DNA of 64,000 nt, from the NCBI GenBank assembly GCA_964057225.1, contig OZ059900.1:23699638-23763637 (forward strand), written 5' to 3'. This DNA is from Auanema rhodensis. Taxonomy: Eukaryota; Nematoda; Chromadorea; Rhabditida; Rhabditidae. Under the pieces are notes generated by a model. The model was not told the origin of the DNA. It saw nothing but the letters and a program-made list of their open reading frames with translations, and made no database searches. Each line of letters opens with the position of its first letter. Positions within the stretch are counted from its first letter, which is position 1. This document shows, piece by piece, positions 1-9,619 of the stretch. Made by a program: the position numbers and the translations under genes.

Positions 1-227
1 AAATCGTAAGTCAAAACCTTGTTTACAGCGAAATTTCCAAAAACTGGTTTTCCAGCTCAATAAAATATTTCTCATGGGAAATACTGTGTTTTTGTATTTT
101 TCTAGTGTTCAGCATGTAAAATGCTTCATTTTAGTATGTAACACGCTGAAATTCGTTGCATTTGACGACTCATATGAACAAAAATCGATTTAATCAATAT
201 TAGCCATAAGGGGCGTGCCCTCAGAAT

Positions 228-242
228 ATGCTAAAACTGGTT
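228..242 (+). other. 149-bp deletion junction, copy 1
   Basis: Here gct is followed directly by aaaactgg. The sequence jumps from offset about 234 of one unit to offset about 42 of the next, removing 149 bp and leaving a 193-bp period. Two A residues are shared by both flanks, so the exact breakpoint is ambiguous by 2 bp. Confidence 0.95.
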
Positions 243-1787
243 TTCCAGCATAATAAAATATTTCTCATGGGAAATACTGTGTTTTTGTATTTTTCTAGTG
301 TTCAGCATGTAAAATGCTTCATTTTAGTATGTAACACGCTGAAATTCGTTGCATTTGACGACTCATATGAACAAAAATCGATTTAATCAATATTAGCCAT
401 AAGGGGCGTGCCCTCAGAATATGCTAATTTCCTTAATTTTCTAACCCCTGTTTTTTTGTCGTGAAAGTGGAACTAGACGTTGTACGAACAATTTTGAGCT
501 AGGTTTCATTGACATTGCATGAGTTTGAACACATGAAATCGTAAGTCAAAACCTTGTTTACAGCGAAATTTCCAAAAACTGGTTTTCCAGCTCAATAAAA
601 TATTTCTCATGGGAAATACTGTGTTTTTGTATTTTTCTAGTGTTCAGCATGTAAAATGCTTCATTTTAGTATGTAACACGCTGAAATTCGTTGCATTTGA
701 CGACTCATATGAACAAAAATCGATTTAATCAATATTAGCCATAAGGGGCGTGCCCTCAGAATATGCTAATTTCCTTAATTTTCTAACCCCTGTTTTTTTG
801 TCGTGAAAGTGGAACTAGACGTTGTACGAACAATTTTGAGCTAGGTTTCATTGACATTGCATGAGTTTGAACACATGAAATCGTAAGTCAAAACCTTGTT
901 TACAGCGAAATTTCCAAAAACTGGTTTTCCAGCATAATAAAATATTTCTCATGGGAAATACTGTGTTTTTGTATTTTTCTAGTGTTCAGCATGTAAAATG
1001 CTTCATTTTAGTATGTAACACGCTGAAATTCGTTGCATTTGACGACTCATATGAACAAAAATCGATTTAATCAATATTAGCCATAAGGGGCGTGCCCTCA
1101 GAATATGCTAATTTCCTTAATTTTCTAACCCCTGTTTTTTTGTCGTGAAAGTGGAACTAGACGTTGTACGAACAATTTTGAGCTAGGTTTCATTGACATT
1201 GCATGAGTTTGAACACATGAAATCGTAAGTCAAAACCTTGTTTACAGCGAAATTTCCAAAAACTGGTTTTCCAGCATAATAAAATATTTCTCATGGGAAA
1301 TACTGTGTTTTTGTATTTTTCTAGTGTTCAGCATGTAAAATGCTTCATTTTAGTATGTAACACGCTGAAATTCGTTGCATTTGACGACTCATATGAACAA
1401 AAATCGATTTAATCAATATTAGCCATAAGGGGCGTGCCCTCAGAATATGCTAATTTCCTTAATTTTCTAACCCCTGTTTTTTTGTCGTGAAAGTGGAACT
1501 AGACGTTGTACGAACAATTTTGAGCTAGGTTTCATTGACATTGCATGAGTTTGAACACATGAAATCGTAAGTCAAAACCTTGTTTACAGCGAAATTTCCA
1601 AAAACTGGTTTTCCAGCTCAATAAAATATTTCTCATGGGAAATACTGTGTTTTTGTATTTTTCTAGTGTTCAGCATGTAAAATGCTTCATTTTAGTATGT
1701 AACACGCTGAAATTCGTTGCATTTGACGACTCATATGAACAAAAATCGATTTAATCAATATTAGCCATAAGGGGCGTGCCCTCAGAA

Positions 1788-1803
1788 TATGCTAAAACTG
1801 GTT
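1788..1803 (+). other. 149-bp deletion junction, copy 2
   Basis: This is the same gct/aaaactgg junction as at 228-242, lying exactly 1561 bp downstream within the duplicated segment, so it is almost certainly a copy of the same event. Confidence 0.95.
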
Positions 1804-2096
1804 TTCCAGCATAATAAAATATTTCTCATGGGAAATACTGTGTTTTTGTATTTTTCTAGTGTTCAGCATGTAAAATGCTTCATTTTAGTATGTAACACGC
1901 TGAAATTCGTTGCATTTGACGACTCATATGAACAAAAATCGATTTAATCAATATTAGCCATAAGGGGCGTGCCCTCAGAATATGCTAATTTCCTTAATTT
2001 TCTAACCCCTGTTTTTTTGTCGTGAAAGTGGAACTAGACGTTGTACGAACAATTTTGAGCTAGGTTTCATTGACATTGCATGAGTTTGAACACATG

Positions 2097-3805
2097 AAAT
2101 CGTAAGTCAAAACCTTGTTTACAGCGAAATTTCCAAAAACTGGTTTTCCAGCTCAATAAAATATTTCTCATGGGAAATACTGTGTTTTTGTATTTTTCTA
2201 GTGTTCAGCATGTAAAATGCTTCATTTTAGTATGTAACACGCTGAAATTCGTTGCATTTGACGACTCATATGAACAAAAATCGATTTAATCAATATTAGC
2301 CATAAGGGGCGTGCCCTCAGAATATGCTAATTTCCTTAATTTTCTAACCCCTGTTTTTTTGTCGTGAAAGTGGAACTAGACGTTGTACGAACAATTTTGA
2401 GCTAGGTTTCATTGACATTGCATGAGTTTGAACACATGCAATCGTAAGTCAAAACTTTGTTTACAGCGAAATTTTCAAAAACTGGTTTTCCAGCATAATA
2501 AAATATTTCTCATGAGAAATACTGTGTTTTTGTATTTTTCTAGTGTTCAGCATGTAAAATGCTTCATTTTAGTATGTAACACGCTGAAATTCGTTGCATT
2601 TGACGACTCATATGAACAAAAATCGATTTAATCAATATTAGCCATAAGGGGCGTGCCTCAGAATAAGCTAATTTCCTTAATTTTCTAACCCCTATTTTTT
2701 TGTCGTGAAAGTGGAACTAGACGTTGTACGAACAATTTTGAGCTAGGTTTCATTGACATTGCATGAGTTTGAACACATGAAATCGTAAGTCAAAACCTTG
2801 TTTACAGCGAAATTTCCAAAAACTGGTTTTCCAGCATAATAAAATATTTCTCATGGGAAATACTGTGTTTTTGTATTTTTCTAGTGTTCAGCATGTAAAA
2901 TGCTTCATTTTAGTATGTAACACGCTGAAATTCGTTGCATTTGACGACTCATATGAACAAAAATCGATTTAATCAATATTAGCCATAAGGGGCGTGCCCT
3001 CAGAATATGCTAATTTCCTTAATTTTCTAACCCTTGTTTTTTTGTCGTGAAAGTGGAACTAGACGTTGTACGAACAATTTTGAGCTAGGTTTCATTGACA
3101 TTGCATGAGTTTGAACACATGAAATCGTAAGTCAAAGCCTTGTTTACAGCGAAATTTCCAAAAACTGGTTTTCCAGCATAATAAAATATTTCTCATGGGA
3201 AATACTGTGTTTTTGTATTTTTCTAGTGTTCAGCATGTAAAATGCTTCATTTGAGTATGTAACACGCTGAAATTCGTTGCATTTGACGACTCATATGAAC
3301 AAAAATCGATTTAATCAATATTAGCCATAAGGGGCGTGCCCTCAGAATATGCTAATTTCCTTAATTTTCTAACCCCTGTTTTTTTGTCGTGAAAGTGGAA
3401 CTAGACGTTGTACGAACAATTTTGAGCTAGGTTTCATTGACATTGCATGAGTTTGAACACATGAAATCGTAAGTCAAAACCTTGTTTACAGCGAAATTTC
3501 CAAAAACTGGTTTTCCAGCTCAATAAAATATTTCTCATGGGAAATACTGTGTTTTTGTATTTTTCTAGTGTTCAGCATGTAAAATGCTTCATTTTAGTAT
3601 GTAACACGCTGAAATTCGTTGCATTTGACGACTCATATGAACAAAAATCGATTTAATCAATATTAGCCATAAGGGGCGTGCCCTCAGAATATGCTAATTT
3701 CCTTAATTTTCTAACCCCTGTTTTTTTGTCGTGAAAGTGGAACTAGACGTTGTACGAACAATTTTGAGCTAGGTTTCATTGACATTGCATGAGTTTGAAC
3801 ACATG
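2097..3805 (+). repeat. Partial 1367-bp tetramer bridging two HOR families
   Basis: Units start at 2097 (ctcaata), 2439 (gcaatcg), 2780 (cccttg) and 3122 (tcaaagcc, catttgag), then 3464 (ctcaata). The ctcaata unit followed by the gcaatcg unit recurs 1367 bp later (2097/2439 and 3464/3806). That pair links the left-edge family to the 8-unit HOR that starts at 3806. Confidence 0.8.
2439..2779 (+). repeat. 341-bp variant unit (catgcaatcg subfamily), first copy
   Basis: The unit carries linked changes along its length: gcaatcg for gaaatcg at its start, aaaactttg, gaaattttcaa, gtgcctcag (one C lost) and aataagcta. Further copies start at 3806 and 6542. This copy alone also has catgagaaat and ccctatttt. 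The A-to-C change removes a TGA stop, which opens a 69-codon frame at 2422-2631; the frame is a by-product and not evidence of coding. Confidence 0.9.
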
Positions 3806-5558
3806 CAATCGTAAGTCAAAACTTTGTTTACAGCGAAATTTTCAAAAACTGGTTTTCCAGCATAATAAAATATTTCTCATGGGAAATACTGTGTTTTTGT
3901 ATTTTTCTAGTGTTCAGCATGTAAAATGCTTCATTTTAGTATGTAACACGCTGAAATTCGTTGCATTTGACGACTCATATGAACAAAAATCGATTTAATC
4001 AATATTAGCCATAAGGGGCGTGCCTCAGAATAAGCTAATTTCCTTAATTTTCTAACCCCTGTTTTTTTGTCGTGAAAGTGGAACTAGACGTTGTACGAAC
4101 AATTTTGAGCTAGGTTTCATTGACATTGCATGAGTTTGAACACATGAAATCGTAAGTCAAAACCTTGTTTACAGCGAAATTTCCAAAAACTGGTTTTCCA
4201 GCATAATAAAATATTTCTCATGGGAAATACTGTGTTTTTGTATTTTTCTAGTGTTCAGCATGTAAAATGCTTCATTTTAGTATGTAACACGCTGAAATTC
4301 GTTGCATTTGACGACTCATATGAACAAAAATCGATTTAATCAATATTAGCCATAAGGGGCGTGCCCTCAGAATATGCTTATTTCCTTAATTTTCTAACCC
4401 CTGTTTTTTTGTCGTGAAAGTGGAACTAGACGTTGTACGAACAATTTTGAGCTAGGTTTCATTGACATTGCATGAGTTTGAACACATGAAATCGTAAGTC
4501 AAAACCTTGTTTACAGCGAAAATTCCAAAAACTGGTTTTCCAGCATAATAAAATATTTCTCATGGGAAATACTGTGTTTTTGTATTTTTCTAGTGTTCAG
4601 CATGTAAAATGCTTCATTTTAGTATGTAACACGCTGAAATTCGTTGCATTTGACGACTCATATGAACAAAAAATCGATTTAATCAATATTAGCCATAAGG
4701 GGCGTGCCCTCAGAATATGCTAATTTCCTTAATTTTCTAACCCCTGTTTTTTTGTCGTGAAAGTGGAACTAGACGTTGTACAAACAATTTTGAGCTAGGT
4801 TTCATTGACATTGCATGAGTTTGAACACATGAAATCGTAAGTCAAAACCTTGTTTACAGCGAAATTTCCAAAAACTGGTTTTCCAGCATAATAAAATATT
4901 TCTCATGAGAAATACTGTGTTTTTGTATTTTTCTAGTGTTCAGCATGTAAAATGCTTCATTTTAGTATGTAACACGCTGAAATTCGTTGCATTTGACGAC
5001 TCATATGAACAAAAATCGATTTAATCAATATTAGCCATAAGGGGCGTGCCCTCAGAATATGCTAATTTCCTTAATTTTCTAACCCCTGTTTTTTTGTCGT
5101 GAAAGTGGAACTAGACGTTGTACGAACAATTTTGAGCTAGGTTTCATTGACATTGCATGAGTTTGAACACATGAAATCGTAAGTCAAAACCTTGTTTACA
5201 GCGAAATTTCCAAAAACTGGTTTTCCAGCATAATAAAATATTTCTCATAGGAAATACTGTGTTTTTGTATTTTTCTAGTGTTCAGCATGTAAAATGCTTC
5301 ATTTTAGTATGTAACACGCTGAAATTCGTTGCATTTGACGACTCATATGAACAAAAATCGATTTAATCAATATTAGCCATAAGGGGCGTGCCCTCAGAAT
5401 ATGCTAATTTCCTTAATTTTCTAACCCCTGTTTTTTTGTCGTGAAAGTGGAACTAGACGTTGTACGAACAATTTTGAGCCAAGTTTCATTGACATTGCAT
5501 GAGTTTGAACACATGAAATCGTAAGTCAAAACCTTGTTTACAGCGAAATTTCCAAAAA

Positions 5559-5570
5559 CTGGTTTTCCAG
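5559..5570 (+). other. CTGG-TTTT-CCAG inverted repeat (reference copy)
   Basis: This is a perfect 4-bp stem with a TTTT loop at offset 44-55, present in nearly every unit. In 16 units the loop is TTT. Those units are 341 bp long, nearly all also carry gaaaattcc just upstream, and they concentrate between 40.4 and 58.4 kb (first example in the unit at 16120). The unit at 33218 breaks the stem with a C-to-T change at 33270. Confidence 0.7.
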
Positions 5571-5625
5571 CATAATAAAATATTTCTCATGGGAAATACT
5601 GTGTTTTTGTATTTTTCTAGTGTTC

Positions 5626-5669
5626 AGCATGTAAAATGCTTCATTTTAGTATGTAACACGCTGAAATTC
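5626..5669 (+). repeat. Internal 22-bp near-duplication with hairpin (reference copy)
   Basis: Two adjacent 22-bp segments (5626-5647 and 5648-5669) match at 15 of 22 positions; their first 15 bases match at 12 of 15. The first segment forms a 5-bp stem AGCAT/ATGCT around GTAAA. It recurs in most units. Several subfamily variants change the stem: aaaatact for aaaatgct, cagcttg for cagcatg, and aaaatgcctc just after it. Others change the loop: gtgaaatg and gttaaatg. The near-duplication suggests an old internal tandem duplication within the founding monomer, which is inference. Confidence 0.6.
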
Positions 5670-5682
5670 GTTGCATTTGACG
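5666..5682 (+). promoter_or_regulatory. CENP-B-box-like 17-mer (reference copy)
   Basis: The sequence ATTCGTTGCATTTGACG matches the essential pattern of the mammalian CENP-B box (NTTCGNNNNANNCGGGN) at 6 of 9 fixed positions: TTCG, the central A and one G. It shares the run TTCGTTG with the human box. The CGGG half is poorly matched, so binding by a CENP-B-type protein is unproven. The motif recurs at offset 151-167 in most units and is destroyed by ttcg to tttg in a subset between 25.8 and 44.7 kb. It could be a chance resemblance. Confidence 0.25.
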
Positions 5683-5839
5683 ACTCATATGAACAAAAAT
5701 CGATTTAATCAATATTAGCCATAAGGGGCGTGCCCTCAGAATATGCTAATTTCCTTAATTTTCTAACCCCTGTTTTTTTGTCGTGAAAGTGGAACTAGAC
5801 GTTGTACGAACAATTTTGAGCTAGGTTTCATTGACATTG

Positions 5840-5857
5840 CATGAGTTTGAACACATG
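5840..5857 (+). other. Imperfect 18-bp inverted repeat at unit end (reference copy)
   Basis: The last 18 bases of the unit, CATGAGTTTGAACACATG, form two 8-bp arms around TG with one mismatched pair. An A-to-T change in 19 units (example 47750-47767) turns AACACATG into AACTCATG and makes the arms perfectly complementary. Confidence 0.7.
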
Positions 5858-6541
5858 AAATCGTAAGTCAAAACCTTGTTTACAGCGAAATTTCCAAAAA
5901 CTGGTTTTCCAGCATAATAAAATATTTCTCATGGGAAATACTGTGTTTTTGTATTTTTCTAGTGTTCAGCATGTAAAATGCTTCATTTTAGTATGTAACA
6001 CGCTGAAATTCGTTGCATTTGACGACTCATATGAACAAAAATCGATTTAATCAATATTAGCCATAAGGGGCGTGCCCTCAGAATATGCTAATTTCCTTAA
6101 TTTTCTAACCCCTGTTTTTTTGTCGTGAAAGTGGAACTAGACGTTGTACAAACAATTTTGAGCTAGGTTTCATTGACATTGCATGAGTTTGAACACATGA
6201 AATCGTAAGTCAAAACCTTGTTTACAGCGAAATTTCCAAAAACTGGTTTTCCAGCATAATAAAATATTTCTCATAGGAAATACTGTGTTTTTGTATTTTT
6301 CTAGTGTTCAGCATGTAAAATGCTTCATTTTAGTATGTAACACGCTGAAATTCGTTGCATTTGACGACTCATATGAACAAAAATCGATTTAATCAATATT
6401 AGCCATAAGGGGCGTGCCCTCAGAATATGCTAATTTCCTTAATTTTCTAACCCCTGTTTTTTTGTCGTGAAAGTGGAACTAGACGTTGTACGAACAATTT
6501 TGAGCTAGGTTTCATTGACATTGCATGAGTTTGAACACATG

Positions 6542-9500
6542 CAATCGTAAGTCAAAACTTTGTTTACAGCGAAATTTTCAAAAACTGGTTTTCCAGCATA
6601 ATAAAATATTTCTCATGGGAAATACTGTGTTTTTGTATTTTTCTAGTGTTCAGCATGTAAAATGCTTCATTTTAGTATGTAACACGCTGAAATTCGTTGC
6701 ATTTGACGACTCATATGAACAAAAATCGATTTAATCAATATTAGCCATAAGGGGCGTGCCTCAGAATAAGCTAATTTCCTTAATTTTCTAACCCCTGTTT
6801 TTTTGTCGTGAAAGTGGAACTAGACGTTGTACGAACAATTTTGAGCTAGGTTTCATTGACATTGCATGAGTTTGAACACATGAAATCGTAAGTCAAAACC
6901 TTGTTTACAGCGAAATTTCCAAAAACTGGTTTTCCAGCATAATAAAATATTTCTCATGGGAAATACTGTGTTTTTGTATTTTTCTAGTGTTCAGCATGTA
7001 AAATGCTTCATTTTAGTATGTAACACGCTGAAATTCGTTGCATTTGACGACTCATATGAACAAAAATCGATTTAATCAATATTAGCCATAAGGGGCGTGC
7101 CCTCAGAATATGCTTATTTCCTTAATTTTCTAACCCCTGTTTTTTTGTCGTGAAAGTGGAACTAGACGTTGTACGAACAATTTTGAGCTAGGTTTCATTG
7201 ACATTGCATGAGTTTGAACACATGAAATCGTAAGTCAAAACCTTGTTTACAGCGAAAATTCCAAAAACTGGTTTTCCAGCATAATAAAATATTTCTCATG
7301 GGAAATACTGTGTTTTTGTATTTTTCTAGTGTTCAGCATGTAAAATGCTTCATTTTAGTATGTAACACGCTGAAATTCGTTGCATTTGACGACTCATATG
7401 AACAAAAAATCGATTTAATCAATATTAGCCATAAGGGGCGTGCCCTCAGAATATGCTAATTTCCTTAATTTTCTAACCCCTGTTTTTTTGTCGTGAAAGT
7501 GGAACTAGACGTTGTACAAACAATTTTGAGCTAGGTTTCATTGACATTGCATGAGTTTGAACACATGAAATCGTAAGTCAAAACCTTGTTTACAGCGAAA
7601 TTTCCAAAAACTGGTTTTCCAGCATAATAAAATATTTCTCATGAGAAATACTGTGTTTTTGTATTTTTCTAGTGTTCAGCATGTAAAATGCTTCATTTTA
7701 GTATGTAACACGCTGAAATTCGTTGCATTTGACGACTCATATGAACAAAAATCGATTTAATCAATATTAGCCATAAGGGGCGTGCCCTCAGAATATGCTA
7801 ATTTCCTTAATTTTCTAACCCCTGTTTTTTTGTCGTGAAAGTGGAACTAGACGTTGTACGAACAATTTTGAGCTAGGTTTCATTGACATTGCATGAGTTT
7901 GAACACATGAAATCGTAAGTCAAAACCTTGTTTACAGCGAAATTTCCAAAAACTGGTTTTCCAGCATAATAAAATATTTCTCATAGGAAATACTGTGTTT
8001 TTGTATTTTTCTAGTGTTCAGCATGTAAAATGCTTCATTTTAGTATGTAACACGCTGAAATTCGTTGCATTTGACGACTCATATGAACAAAAATCGATTT
8101 AATCAATATTAGCCATAAGGGGCGTGCCCTCAGAATATGCTAATTTCCTTAATTTTCTAACCCCTGTTTTTTTGTCGTGAAAGTGGAACTAGACGTTGTA
8201 CGAACAATTTTGAGCCAAGTTTCATTGACATTGCATGAGTTTGAACACATGAAATCGTAAGTCAAAACCTTGTTTACAGCGAAATTTCCAAAAACTGGTT
8301 TTCCAGCATAATAAAATATTTCTCATGGGAAATACTGTGTTTTTGTATTTTTCTAGTGTTCAGCATGTAAAATGCTTCATTTTAGTATGTAACACGCTGA
8401 AATTCGTTGCATTTGACGACTCATATGAACAAAAATCGATTTAATCAATATTAGCCATAAGGGGCGTGCCCTCAGAATATGCTAATTTCCTTAATTTTCT
8501 AACCCCTGTTTTTTTGTCGTGAAAGTGGAACTAGACGTTGTACGAACAATTTTGAGCTAGGTTTCATTGACATTGCATGAGTTTGAACACATGAAATCGT
8601 AAGTCAAAACCTTGTTTACAGCGAAATTTCCAAAAACTGGTTTTCCAGCATAATAAAATATTTCTCATGGGAAATACTGTGTTTTTGTATTTTTCTAGTG
8701 TTCAGCATGTAAAATGCTTCATTTTAGTATGTAACACGCTGAAATTCGTTGCATTTGACGACTCATATGAACAAAAATCGATTTAATCAATATTAGCCAT
8801 AAGGGGCGTGCCCTCAGAATATGCTAATTTCCTTAATTTTCTAACCCCTGTTTTTTTGTCGTGAAAGTGGAACTAGACGTTGTACGAACAATTTTGAGCT
8901 AGGTTTCATTGACATTGCATGAGTTTGAACACATGAAATCGTAAGTCAAAACCTTGTTTACAGCGAAATTTCCAAAAACTGGTTTTCCAGCATAATAAAA
9001 TATTTCTCATGGGAAATACTGTGTTTTTGTATTCTTTTAGTGTTCAGCATGTAAAATTCTTCATGTTAGTATGTAACACGCTGAAATTCGTTGCATTTGA
9101 CGACTCATATGAACAAAAATCGATTTAATCAATATTAGCCATAAGGGGCGTGCCCTCAGAATATGCTAATTTCCTTAATTTTCTAACCCCTGTTTTTTTG
9201 TCGTGAAAGTGGAACTAGACGTTGTACAAACAATTTTGAGCTAGGTTTCATTGACATTGCATGAGTTTGAACACATGAAATCGTAAGTCAAAACCTTGTT
9301 TACAGCGAAATTTCCAAAAACTGGTTTTCCAGCATAATAAAATATTTCTCATAGGAAATACTGTGTTTTTGTATTTTTCTAGTGTTCAGCATGTAAAATG
9401 CTTCATTTTAGTATGTAACACGCTGAAATTCGTTGCATTTGACGACTCATATGAACAAAAATCGATTTAATCAATATTAGCCATAAGGGGCGTGCCCTCA

Positions 9501-9619
9501 GAATATGCTAATTTCCTTAATTTTCTAACCCCTGTTTTTTTGTCGTGAAAGTGGAACTAGACGTTGTACGAACAATTTTGAGCTAGGTTTCATTGACATT
9601 GCATGAGTTTGAACACATG
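6542..9619 (+). repeat. 8-unit HOR, copy 2, expanded to 9 units
   Basis: Units at 6542, 6883, 7225, 7568, 7910 and 8252 repeat the order of copy 1. An extra unmodified unit follows at 8594. Then come 8936 (gtacaaac, but also attcttttag, aaaattcttc and catgttag) and 9278 (cataggaa), matching the last two units of copy 1. The expansion by one unmodified monomer is a simple unequal-exchange outcome. The 8936 unit carries changes that recur in part at 12358 (attctttcag) and 18515 (attcttttag). Confidence 0.88.

Larger units (their letters stand above)
1..2438 (+). repeat. 1561-bp period with truncated units (copies at 1 and 1562)
   Basis: Units start at 1 (193-bp truncated period), 194 (virtual start), 536, 878, 1220, 1562 (truncated), 1755 (virtual) and 2097. 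Segments 1-877 and 1562-2438 look identical by eye, giving a period of 1561 bp. Units at 1, 536, 1562, 2097 and later 3464 carry a two-base variant, ccagctcaata instead of ccagcataata, found nowhere else in the window. The units at 878 and 1220 are unmodified. Confidence 0.9.
5516..5857 (+). repeat. Reference monomer (unmodified 342-bp unit)
   Basis: This unit carries none of the diagnostic variants and serves as the reference; offsets in other entries count from its first base. Its composition is A 105, C 57, G 59, T 121 (33.9% GC). It holds 10 CpG sites, close to the number expected from base composition (57 x 59 / 342, about 9.8). Visible structure: palindrome GAAATTTC (offset 30-37), inverted repeat CTGG-TTTT-CCAG (44-55), hairpin AGCAT-GTAAA-ATGCT (111-125) inside a 22-bp near-duplication (111-154), a CENP-B-box-like motif (151-167), palindromes TCATATGA (170-177) and AATCGATT (183-190), a T7 tract (258-264), and an imperfect inverted repeat at the unit end (325-342). 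Other units that look unmodified by eye start at 878, 1220, 8252, 8594, 15094, 24327, 26721 and 27406. Confidence 0.95.
3806..6541 (+). repeat. 8-unit HOR, copy 1 (2736 bp)
   Basis: The eight units are 3806 (gcaatcg, 341 bp), 4147 (gcttattt), 4489 (gaaaattcc, aaaaaatcg, gtacaaac, 343 bp), 4832 (catgagaa), 5174 (cataggaa, gagccaag), 5516 (unmodified), 5858 (gtacaaac) and 6200 (cataggaa). The +1 and -1 length variants cancel, so the HOR is exactly 8 x 342 bp. The first six units (3806-5857) look identical to 6542-8593. Confidence 0.9.

Noticed and set aside
2422-2631. 69-codon open frame (also 3789-3998 and 6525-6734)
   Set aside because: It exists because an A-to-C change in gaaatcg removes a TGA in satellite sequence. 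It has no codon signature, spans a unit boundary, and appears only in one unit subfamily.
5574-5579. AATAAA as a polyadenylation signal in each unit
   Set aside because: It is an A/T-rich hexamer repeated with the monomer. No transcript, gene or downstream element is visible to support use.
5597-5620. Splice-acceptor-like tttttctag or promoter-like motifs
   Set aside because: Such motifs are expected in A/T-rich repeats, and there is no exon or transcript context.
5554-5647. Phased A/T tracts giving curved DNA
   Set aside because: Tract centres at offsets about 41, 50, 64, 91, 99, 120 and 131 are not regularly spaced near 10.5 bp, so I cannot support a curvature claim by eye.
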